Positions 47,302-56,057 of a stretch of DNA of 64,000 bases are shown here, piece by piece. Source of the DNA: Viola odorata (lineage: Eukaryota; Streptophyta; Magnoliopsida; Malpighiales; Violaceae); the NCBI GenBank assembly GCA_963691705.1, contig OY829543.1, forward strand, positions 34,671,025 to 34,735,024, written 5' to 3'. Under the pieces are notes generated by a model, which had not been told where the DNA came from, did not search any database, and saw only the letters and a list, made by a program, of their open reading frames with translations. Both the position numbers and the translations under genes were made by a program. How positions within the stretch are numbered: the stretch's first letter is position 1; the number at the start of each line of letters is the position of its first letter.

Positions 47302-47872
47302 TGATAATAAATTGCCTTTTGCCGAAGGATGTATGGTGGAGCAGCTCCTCTCAGGTCAGTGTGCGCGATGGTCCACAGTACCTGCAATGCGCCGGAGGGG
47401 GTCTCCGGCGGAAACACTCCGATGCTTAAGTCAGTATGTGTACTGAAATTGGCAGAGTTTTGGCCAGTTAAGTCCGCTTACCTACCTCCTTTGTGGGGGA
47501 GGTATTTATAGAAGAAAGGGGCGTTCCCGCCCATGTAAACGAGTATGGAGCTATCGCTAGCGTTAGGGTCTGTGGTTCGCCCTTATCGTGATACGCTACC
47601 TTGGCGGTAGGTGTGTAGGTAGGTATTGCCACGGTAGGATATTGGCCGGAGCGTTAACCCTGACGCGTGATTTCCTTTAGGGGTGAGATAACTCCTTGAG
47701 CCATCCACGAGGTCCGTGAGAGGAGCCGGTAGGGCATCGTTAGCCCTCGTGGCGTTAGCCTTTGGGGAAGGTAGCAATCTTGTCCCTATCGTGGTGGTGC
47801 GAAACAGTAGCTATGTCTCTTCTCACCGGGTGATAGACGAAAATACCCCTTCTTTTAGGTGAATTTTTATCA
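47302..47872 (-). repeat. 3' LTR of F
   Basis: 571 bp. On the minus strand the TATA box CTATAAATACC is at 47501-47511. It is bounded by TGATAATAAATT and TTTTTATCA on the plus strand. Confidence 0.95.
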
Positions 47873-47893
47873 TAAGCCCAACTAAAAATGAGC
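47873..47893 (-). other. Probable polypurine tract region of F
   Basis: The minus strand reads CATTTTTAGTTGGGCTTA directly before the LTR. A second copy (CATTTTCAGTTGGGCTCA followed by TGATAAATA) lies inward at 48608-48636 and includes the first bases of an LTR. Confidence 0.55.
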
Positions 47894-47999
47894 CCGAGTG
47901 TTTACCAAGGGCTAACGTCCCTTCTCTTACAGAGAGTCCCTCTAAGTACCGGGGCGGTTTTGCCTCAGAGGATGGTCCTGACGGTTTTTTGTCAGAATC

Positions 48000-48007
48000 T
48001 ATAAATC
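48000..48007 (+). promoter_or_regulatory. TATA box of antisense gene 3
   Basis: TATAAATC lies 68 bp before the ATG at 48068, a usual plant spacing allowing a short 5' leader. Confidence 0.6.
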
Positions 48008-48067
48008 AGAGGTTTCTCTGTGCCAGTTTCTTCGCATTTTTCACGTTCTTTCTCTTCATATTTCGCC

Positions 48068-48451
48068 ATGGATGAACTGACTCGCAATTTCCTGATCTCT
48101 AAAACTCTGACCCTGAAGAATATTAATGAGGGTGATATCGGCTTCCTGGAGAGGATGATCACCAAGACCTCCGAGGATGTCCTGGAGTTGCAGGGGGTGC
48201 TAACCCCTATTTTGTCTAGGCAGCTGGGAATAACTCTGGAGGATTTTAGTCCCCTAGAGAGTTTGGCGAAACTGGCCACTATCAGTGCTCACCTTGATGT
48301 GGTGGCCTCGATGCTGCAGTAGAGGAAAGATCTGCTGGCCTGCTGTCTAAAGGGCATGAGAGCTTGCTCTTCCGAACTGACTTCTGTCGCTGACCCTTTA
48401 AGGGAGGTTCCTGTTGTGCCAAGGGAAGATGATGCGGGGTCCAATATCTGA
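48068..48451 (+). pseudogene. Antisense gene 3 of F: small helical protein, one stop
   Basis: ATG at 48068 in a GCCATGG context. The frame of 127 codons is interrupted by one TAG at 48320-48322 directly after a CAG-coded Gln. It resumes through CCLKGMRACSSELTSVADPL to TGA at 48449. The first 84 residues look mostly alpha-helical and leucine-rich (SPLESLAKLATISAHLDVV). I recognise no family. It lies next to the 3' LTR and has its own TATA box upstream. A truncated product of 84 residues is possible. Confidence 0.55.
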
Positions 48452-48870
48452 CCGCTGGCTTTGCTTCTTCTCGTTGTTTTTCTTATGTTTCTTGTATATA
48501 TTTGAACGCTAAGGCCACCTGGCCATAAATAAATAGCTGTCTCTGCTTTTTTCCAAGTCTTCTCTCTTTTTTTCTTGCTTGGTTGCTTGCTTCATTGGTT
48601 GGAAATATTTATCATGAGCCCAACTGAAAATGGGTCTTCCTCAGGACATTGTATTGCAGTGGTCGTGTTCCGAGAATTAGCAATGAATGATCTGTCTTGA
48701 CTGTTACAGGGCCGTCGTTTCAGTGGCAGGTGGTTGGGCGGTTCTTTGGTGCCCTTTGATTGGTGCGTTCAACGAGCAGGTGTGCCTGTGGCGGATCAGA
48801 TTCTGCAATTGCAGTTATTTTTCCCAAGCGTCTTAATTGATTTTTCAGGGATCGAAGTGCTTACTCTGCT
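48452..48870. other. Spacer with duplicated polypurine/LTR-start sequence
   Basis: No gene. At 48608-48636 it repeats the LTR-end and polypurine sequence of 47865-47893 (ATTTATCATGAGCCCAACTG against TTTTATCATAAGCCCAACTA). Upstream of it is an AT-rich 3' region that may serve gene 3. Confidence 0.7.
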
Positions 48871-48880
48871 ATATAAAGGA
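48871..48880 (+). promoter_or_regulatory. TATA box of antisense gene 4
   Basis: TATATAAAGG lies 72 bp before the ATG at 48943. The 5' leader is pyrimidine-rich and contains TTTTGCAGGTC just before the ATG. Confidence 0.7.
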
Positions 48881-48942
48881 GTTTGGTTTCCTTTTCCTGT
48901 TCATCTTCATCCTTTTCCTTCTTTTTTGCTTTTGCAGGTCAC

Positions 48943-49356
48943 ATGGCAGATTTTTATTTCTTGAGTTCCATGGATCGCGACTCCTTGCCGACTTCGCCGG
49001 ACTCAGATCATCCCCCTCCTTCACCACCATGGAGGCCTCCGGTCCGCCGAAAGGGTCGTAAGAGGCAGGGGAAACGGACTTCCAAGACGCCCTTTGCGAC
49101 TTTGACTTCTTCTGGTTCTGCTATCCAAGAGGGTGGCAAACGCTTTCCTTCCCCTGATTGTTCACTGAATGAGGCTTTTCCCACCCGTGCTGGTGCGGGG
49201 TTGGCAGATTCGAGTGTCAAAGAAAAGTCATGCCCATCAGGGTCCTGCCCAGAAAGGGAGGCAGACCAGCCTGTCCCGAATGCTAACGGGAAGATGCCAT
49301 TCCTTGATGATGATGGGGTTTTTCACCATGGCATTTACTGGCCTGATGAGGATTAG
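48943..49356 (+). CDS. Antisense gene 4 of F: small basic, proline-rich protein
   Basis: An open frame of 137 codons starts in CACATGG and ends in TAG. The N-terminus MADFYFLSSMDRDS leads into PPPSPPWRPP and a strongly basic stretch RRKGRKRQGKR (about residues 41-51) that looks like a nuclear localisation signal. A Ser/Pro-rich middle follows, then an acidic C-terminus FLDDDGVFHHGIYWPDED. I recognise no family. A consensus TATA box lies upstream, on the strand opposite to gag-pol. No nonsense codon interrupts it. Expression and function are unknown. Confidence 0.6.
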   Translation: MADFYFLSSMDRDSLPTSPDSDHPPPSPPWRPPVRRKGRKRQGKRTSKTPFATLTSSGSAIQEGGKRFPSPDCSLNEAFPTRAGAGLADSSVKEKSCPSGSCPEREADQPVPNANGKMPFLDDDGVFHHGIYWPDED

Positions 49357-49848
49357 CCATTTTGCGTTGTACCCGCCTATTGGCGTTTTATGAATAAAAT
49401 GATACTTTCTGCCTTTCCTTTTTTGTCGTTATTTCCGTTAGCCTGCTGGTTCTTGGTGATAGCTAACGCAAGCGGTTGGCCTGACTGAGGCAATTGCTTC
49501 GCGGTTACTCTGACTGGGTCAACACTGTCGCCCTTTTGGGGAGTCTCGACAAATAACTTCTCTTTTTTCAAATTTCTTTAATACGCTTCCACGTGGCCAA
49601 CTTCTTTTACACGCGTCTTCGCCCGATTAGTGACTCAATTAATGCGGTGGCATTTTTATCCTTTAAGGGCCATTCTCCAATTTCTCAAAACTTTTGCCCT
49701 CACTTCGAATTTTCCTTTTTGTCTTCCTTCGTCTTCTTCTCCGAATACCTTTTCGGCCGATCGACACTGTCCGTCGATTTCTCTGCGATTCTTCTCCTTT
49801 AAGGTATCAATTCATCCCTTCTCAGATTTCCTTTTTTGTTGGTTTGCT
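49357..49848 (+). promoter_or_regulatory. Upstream region of antisense gene 2 with G-box
   Basis: CCACGTGG (CACGTG at 49590-49595) lies 259 bp before the ATG at 49849. A CACGTG also occurs 218 bp before the ATG of gene 1. A clear TATA box is not visible. A pyrimidine-rich leader precedes the ATG. Confidence 0.45.
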
Positions 49849-51967
49849 ATGGCTAGGAATAAACCTCGCCAAATTATCTCTAGGCCCATGGATCCCGAGG
49901 TCGCCCAATCAGCGAGCATTTTTACCTGCGATGTGGTTCTGAAAGCCGAATTGGAGGAACATGGTATTACCTTTCCTCCTGGGCATGAGCCTTCTATTCC
50001 CAGAAGTGATATGCGGCTTCACAATCCAGCGTGGGGCCACAGTAGGCTTCTTTATTTTAAAATGTTCCTTTATGGTTTCCGCTTTCCCGTTCATGAGTCG
50101 ATATTAACTCTGCTGCGGGAGTATAGCCTTAATCCTGCCTAGATAACTCCTTCCTCTTGGTGTGCGGTTTATGCTTTTCTTCGCGCTTGCGAGTTGAAGA
50201 ACATTTTTACCCCATCTATCAATTTGTTTCGCAAATTCTTTAGCATGATTTGCCACAATTGTTTAATCGAGATTACTCCCTGGTGGGATGATGCGCTCGT
50301 GCAGTCATTTTGGCAACATTTTCACGGCTTCAAGAAGGGTGTAGCTGATTGGAAGAGCAGCTTCTTTATTCTGGAGCTACCGTCACGTTTGTGGCGTATC
50401 AATTTCAATCAGGAACTGATAGACCCCGTTTGGACGAATCCCGCGATTTTGTCCAGAACTGAGTTGGACCAGGCTAACGCTTTGTTAGACGAGAATACCC
50501 ACTACCGCATTCGTGCCTTTGCTCTGTTCAAACCTTTGGAAGAGTGCATTATGGGTGAGCTTATTTCTTTCCATATTTTCTTTACTTTGGTCCTCGCACG
50601 CTTTGTTTGCTATAAGAAGCTAACGGTTTATTCCCAGGTGACACTGGTACTCCTCTGAACGTAACGCCGCTACAAACTTTACCGGCCTCGCCTTCGGCCG
50701 AGGGCTCTAGTCGGGGTGGCATTCCTCCTCCGAGGAAGAGAACTAAGATGGTTGCCCGGGGAGGGCGAAGGCCCGTTAGCTCTGTGCGAACTTCTCGTTT
50801 TGTGGAAAATTGGCTACCGGAGCGCCGCAAGAGGACGGACTCCAGCCCTGTCGCAACGACGGTAATTACTAGCGATGACGAGGATGCAGATGTTAAGTCA
50901 GACCTTTGCCACGCTTCTTCCCTTGCTGGTTCCCAGCGTCGGAAAAAACTTCGAGTGGCCCCTAGTGGACAAGCTACCAGGACATCTCGTGTGGATGTGG
51001 CAACTGTTTCTACGCCTGCTGTTTCGTCTGAGGCAGGCGCCTCTCAGCCAACGGAAGCCGCTGAGTCATTGGAAAAAACTTGTTCTACTGAGGGAGAGGG
51101 CCTACCTATGGAATGTCCTCCTCCCATATCTGACGCTCCCGATTCTCCAATTGCTCATTGTATTCCTGACGTAGTGGTCACACCTCCTGTGGCGGATTCG
51201 ACTGCTGAGCTACCGCCTATGGTTACTCCACAGCTATTTTTTACTCCTTTCAAGAGTACTTTTTCTCAGTGCTCTTCTCCACCTTCCTCGATCAACCTTG
51301 GTCCTGACGGGGTCCCGGCCTACCGTATGAATCTTGCAGGGTTTTGCTTTGATGCCCTTCGCGCTGTCGGGGTTCCCAACCTTTTTCTCGAGATGAGTTT
51401 ACTGCACCCTTGATAGGAGAGATGCTGAGTTCCAAAAAGGAGAAAGAGGAATTTCTTCAACTCCCTCCCTCGGCACGCTTTCGCCATGTTCTGAATGATT
51501 CTCTGGACTTCTTCCGTCATCTGAATTATCAATTCGAAATTCACAATCGCGAGTCACGTAATTTTTCTAGCGCATTGTGTGTTGCGAGGGTGCAGCTTGA
51601 AAAGGCGGTGGAGCACTCTAGGTTGCTGACGCGTCTTTGCGAATCGTCCCAAATAGAATTGGACAGAGAAAAATCTATCGGGAAAGCTAAGGTAGAGGTT
51701 CTGGAGGCGGAATTGGCACTAGAAAAGAAGAAAAATCTCTTTCTCCGCGAAGAGATACCTGCTCGAGATGAGGAGTCTGCTCGGGCACCATTAAAGGAAG
51801 AGTTATAGAGAAATAGGGTTCTGGAGGCCTTCGTTTCTGGATTTGCAGCCCGTTTCAAAGGTAACCCTTCGGATCCGGCCCAGGTAGCTGATTACATCTC
51901 TATCGTGATGGGGGAGATTAGCAAAGGTGGCAACGGTTCTTCTGACCCTTCGAGGGAGAGAACCTAA
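49849..51967 (+). pseudogene. Antisense gene 2 of F: paralogue of gene 1, broken
   Basis: ATG at 49849 (MARNKPRQIISRPMDPEVAQ). It aligns with gene 1 over exon 1: SP-V-AF--C--K-I pattern, WKSSFFILELPSRLWRINFN against WKEEFFIVDLPEPLWRAGFN. The intron at 50555-50637 (donor GTGAGC, acceptor CCCAG, CTAAC near 50620) is at the same place and phase 1 as intron 1 of gene 1. Three lesions are seen: TAG at 50140-50142 where gene 1 has a CAG-coded Gln, a frameshift near 51385 next to a T-run, and TAG near 51806. The C-terminal part (51540-51800) is a probable coiled coil (LEAELALEKKKNLFLREE). Confidence 0.75.
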
Positions 51968-52594
51968 CGCTAGCGATGGTACCTGGGCCTTTCCTTATTT
52001 TTCTTGTTGTTGTCTCCTCTTTTGTTATTTCTTGAAAACCATTCGAACATTTTTTCTCTTGTAATAATGCTAACGCTTTGTATCCTTTGTCCTACTGTAT
52101 GATTCATCGTGATATTACCGTTATTACTTCTTTATCTTCTTTGTATCATCGCGCCGTTTGGCAAGGCCAGTGCTGCCTTTTATGTTTTTTAATCAATCCC
52201 CCTGTCCCTCATTTAATGCGACTTGAAGGGTAATGATGAAAGAAGATGCGTGTCCTTCCACAGAGAGGCGTTTGGAGCAGGCGTCTCCTAGGGAGTTGCG
52301 AATGCAGCAGCGTTTCGTTCTTATTTCAAATTTGCACCTTCTAGCGCGTGCCTTACTTTATGACGCGCTACTTCGCCACGTGTCTGCTGCTGACTGGTCG
52401 GCCTTTCAGGGTTATATCTATTGTTTCTTCTACCCCCTTTTTCTTTTTCCATCTTTCCCTTATACGCTATTGCGCCTTTGGATAAATACTTTGCGTCGCT
52501 CTCTCTTTCTGGTTCAAGACTCCTCGCATTCTCTTTCACGAAGGTACAAGGTACACGTCCTTTTTCTTTTCTCTTTGTTTCTTCCTTGTTAGCC
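51968..52594 (+). promoter_or_regulatory. Upstream region of antisense gene 1
   Basis: It contains the 3' flank of gene 2 and the probable promoter of gene 1: a CACGTG G-box at 52377-52382, a TATA-like GATAAATA at 52481-52488 and a pyrimidine-rich leader before the ATG at 52595. No separate gene is seen. Confidence 0.45.
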
Positions 52595-54868
52595 ATGGCT
52601 AGAACTAAGAAATCCTCTGAAGAGGGAGACCCTCAAAGGTCCTCCGGGGAAGAAGTAATTGATACTACTCCCACTTCTCTGTACACGCTGCCCTTAATTA
52701 ACCGTAGACTTGCTGGGTTTTCTGCGCGATTTCCCAAGGAATATCCCGTGCATCCTGCTTCTGAGTCGCTTCGACTGAACAACATTTTGCCCGGAAATAG
52801 TAGAATGCTGTATGCTAAGCTCTTCGATCATGGGTTTCGTCTCCCTCTTGACCCGCTTGTAAAATTGTTGTTGGCTGATTATGATTTGGCTCCGGCTCAG
52901 TTGAGTCCTAACGCAATTTGCGTTGTTAGTGCTTTTGCCGCACTGTGCCGTTTCAAGGGAATAGAATCTCCCACTTTAGCGTTGCTTCATGACATTTTCC
53001 AATTGTATTCCCGTAAAGGGGTGATATCGATATCGCCTCGCTACGAAGACGGTTCTTTGAAGCCCTTTACCTGGAAACTTATGGGCATTGAGTCTTCTAT
53101 TCCTCACTGGAAAGAAGAATTTTTTATTGTTGATCTGCCTGAGCCGTTGTGGAGGGCTGGCTTCAACGAAACAATTAAAGATGGGGCTTGGGGTCATCGG
53201 AAACCCCTTTCCGAATCGGAGGATGGCTGGTTGAAGACGCTGCTTCAATTTGACTTTAGTGTTGATGCCCGAAAAGTGGCCAACGGGTTGCCCGTGGAAC
53301 AGTGCAAGAAGGGTGAGCGTTTGACCTTTTTCTTTTGCGTTGTCAAGAAGTACTAACACTGACGTTTTGTAACTGTGCAGTGCCTCCGCCTGGTTGGGAG
53401 CCCGAGTATTTCCGGAGGAGAAGGAAACAGGAGGCGAAAAAGAAAGCTGCCGCTGAGGCTAGGGCCGCTGCTGCTGCTAACGCCGAGGAAGGGGAGGCCA
53501 CTGCTACCGCTAACGTTACGGGCACTCGGGTTGTAAGACAGAAACGGCCTAGGAAAGCACGTGCTGCCCCATCCGTTTCGTCCCAGACTGTTGTTTCTTC
53601 AGAGGCTACGGTTGATCTGATTCCTGTTGGGATTCCTCTTGTGTCCTCCACCACTCAGGTGTGCATTTTTCTTATTTTTAAAACTTTGTCTTTCTTTTTA
53701 CACGATTTCCTTATCACGTTCTGTGTTATTTTAGGAAGTTGTTGCTGCTTCTGCCCCCTCTACCTCCCAGGGAGATATGGCTATCGCAGATGTCCTTCGC
53801 GAGCGTCAGAAGAAGGCTCGCTATGATCTTCAGAATAGCCCTTCTTCTTCGGCCACCAATCGTAGTTCGAGTGTCCTTGGGGGCGAGGGTGCGTCTGCTG
53901 ATCAATCTGAACCTGTTGATTTTGGCGGTCAACCCCATGTGCCTCCCAGTTCTCCGATCCCTTCTGCGCACACCCCAACGGGCTATGATTCTGATGGCCT
54001 TAATCCTGAGGTACCCGGAGGTACTGAGGTCTCATTGCCTAATGTGGAAGGCTCCACTAGCCGCCCAGCTTCTCCTGGTGCGTTGTTCTTTGTTCCCATG
54101 CCTCATCCGACTATTGCGAGGGGTGGCCCTGCCCCTGCCTTAATGGCTGGTATCTCTCCATACGAGCCTCCTCTCCTGCCAACTCATCTCGTCAGCTTAC
54201 GCTCCTTTAGGGACAGTATTCTGCAATTTCTTGCCGATGCTGATCATGATACTGTGCTTTCCTCTACCGCTTATCTGGTGGCAGAGATTTTGTCCCTTCC
54301 GAGAGAGAGGGATGCCTTTGTGGCTCGGGGCGAGCAGGGGTGCATAAATTTCCTTCGCTCTCAGGAGTTTTCTATGCTTTGCCATCTTCACTATATGGAT
54401 AAGGAGAATGCCAGAGTTGTCGCTAACGGGCAAGGAGAGATAAACAGGCTGCTGGAAGAGCGACAACGTCTTGAACATGCCCTCAATGCTGCCAACGAAG
54501 GTATGGAGGCTGCCGTTGTTAAGCAAGAGCTAGAGACTGCTAAGTTGGCTTTGGAAGAGGAGAAGCGACAACGTGCCGATCTGGCCATACGCCTCTCTCA
54601 GGAGGAGAATAATCTGCGTTTGCAGACACAGAGAAACGCTGAGCTGTCTGCCGATTTTTCTCTTAACGCTGAGAAGAGTCGTTGGTACTTGGAGCAGGGT
54701 GGGGGAATCATGTCGGAAGCCGTGATGCATCATTATGGAGTTGAGGAGCTCCGTATTGACGATCTCTCTGCGTATTTTGACAAGAGAGCTTCAACCATTA
54801 CTGATAGCGATTTCTACCAGTGGAAGGCTGCTCAGCAAGGAGGGGTCAACGCGCCACCCAATCTTTAG
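52595..54868 (+). CDS. Antisense gene 1 of F: intact three-exon gene, Transposase_28-like
   Basis: Exons are 52595-53312, 53381-53658 and 53735-54868. Introns are 68 bp (GTGAGC...TGTGCAG with TACTAAC branch point at 53351) and 76 bp (GTGTGC...TTTTAG). The joined frame is open for 709 residues. Exon 1 resembles the plant N-terminal family annotated as putative gypsy-type transposon (Transposase_28), with LSPNAICVVSAFAALC at about 103-118 and WKEEFFIVDLPEPLWRAGFN later. Exon 2 adds a basic Ala-rich stretch (RRRRKQEAKKKAAAEA, RQKRPRKAR), likely nuclear. Exon 3 has a Pro/Ser-rich linker, and about residues 567-646 form a predicted coiled coil. The product could bind nucleic acid or protein partners. 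Antisense ORFs at this place are known in Tat-lineage elements, but their role is not. Confidence 0.85.
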
Positions 54869-55259
54869 ACTTTTTGTTGTTTAGATGCTTTACATTTTTG
54901 TGGCTGACGGGCCCGCCCATATTTTGTACTTTAAACTATGTAGGCCTTGACTGGGTTAATCTACTCTTTTTGGATAGAAGTTCTTTTTTCTGCTTTCCTT
55001 CATAATACCGTTTGATCACTTGTCCGCCTAGGACGTTTGGCGTTAGGTTTCCATAGACATATAGTTTCGCGTTGTATCCCGTTTGCTTTTCATCAGCTGC
55101 ATTCGAGTAGCATTACCATTATATCCTCCGATAGCATTTTTGAGATTAAATCGGCGTTGCTTCCGCATCTGCTGCACTCATATTCCTGCCGTCCCTTGTT
55201 GTTAGAGGGGGCTTTATGTCTGTCTCAACGTTGTTGTTGCAGTATGGACACCTTTCCAT
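54869..55259 (+). other. 3' flank of antisense gene 1
   Basis: No ORF of interest. It is T-rich and probably contains the 3' untranslated region and polyadenylation signals of gene 1. It is shorter than the corresponding region of E. Confidence 0.5.
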
Positions 55260-55490
55260 CATCGTTTCACCGGGTATCAACCGCGCGGCTACTAGTTAGG
55301 ATTTTTCTGTTTCTTTTTGCCACATATTGGCTCCAACATCGCTTCACCGGGTATCAACCGCGCGGCTACTAGTTGGGATGCCTTTGTTTCTTTTCGCCAC
55401 AGATTGGCTCGAACATCGCTTCACCGGGTATCAACCACGCGGCTACTAGTTGGGATGCCTTTGTTTCTTTTCGCCACAGATTGGCTTTGG
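55260..55490 (+). repeat. Three 77-bp tandem repeats
   Basis: Units start at 55260, 55337 and 55414, each with TTCACCGGGTATCAACC and GGCTACTAGTT. Period is exactly 77 bp. E has only one diverged copy (about 2666-2740), so the array grew in the F lineage. Confidence 0.92.
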
Positions 55491-55978
55491 GGAGTGCCTC
55501 GTCTTAGTGAGCTGTCTGATCAGGACTAGCCATCACAAGGATAGGACTTTTCACCCCCAAGCGTTGTACCTCACGTCCGTGGAATCGTGCCTCGTCTCAA
55601 TGGGCCGTCTATGTGAGCACGGTTACCACAAGGATAGGATTTTCACTTCCAGGACGGAGTTGGTCTCTCCTTGGGGCGTGCGTCTCCTTATGGGGTTACC
55701 ATAAGAATAGGATTTCACTCCCAAGGATTCCGGGGCGTGCCTCATCTTAACGGGTCGTCTATGTGAGCACGGTTGCCGCAAGGATAGGATTTTCACTCCG
55801 GGAAGCCGTTTGGGGTCGTGCCTCGTCTTAATGGGCCGTCTATGTGAGTACGGTTACCACAAGGATAGGATTTTCACTCCCAAATGCCTTGTTATGCCAG
55901 GGCGTGCCTCGTCTTAGTGAGCTGTCTGATCAGGACCAGCCATCACAAGGATAGGATTTTCACTCCTGGCATTCTTCG
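55491..55978 (+). repeat. Array of six hairpin-forming units in F
   Basis: Unit cores begin near 55495, 55587, 55673, 55734, 55815 and 55901. Shared parts are GCCTCGTCTTA, an inner stem, CACAAGGATAGGATTTTCACT and an outer stem. Outer arms differ but pair: GCTTTGGGG with CCCCCAAGC, CGTCCGTGGAA with TTCCAGGACG, CCTTGGG with CCCAAGG, TGCCAGG with CCTGGCA. Inner stems also covary: GTGA with TCAC, GTGG with CCAC, CTTATGG with CCATAAG. The array lies between the convergent ends of gene 1 and pol. Confidence 0.9.
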
Positions 55979-56057
55979 CTACCTGCATATTACCAGTAGC
56001 AAACGCACAGTGAATATCTCAATATTCATTTATTAGAATAACTTTGATGTTACCCGA

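Noticed and set aside
55500..55970. Hammerhead ribozyme in the hairpin units
   Set aside because: The units contain CTGATCAGG but not the CTGATGA and GAAA core needed for a hammerhead.
55491..55978. Possible CRISPR-like array
   Set aside because: Units vary in length and in their arms, they sit in a plant retrotransposon, and the variable parts pair with each other rather than being unique spacers.
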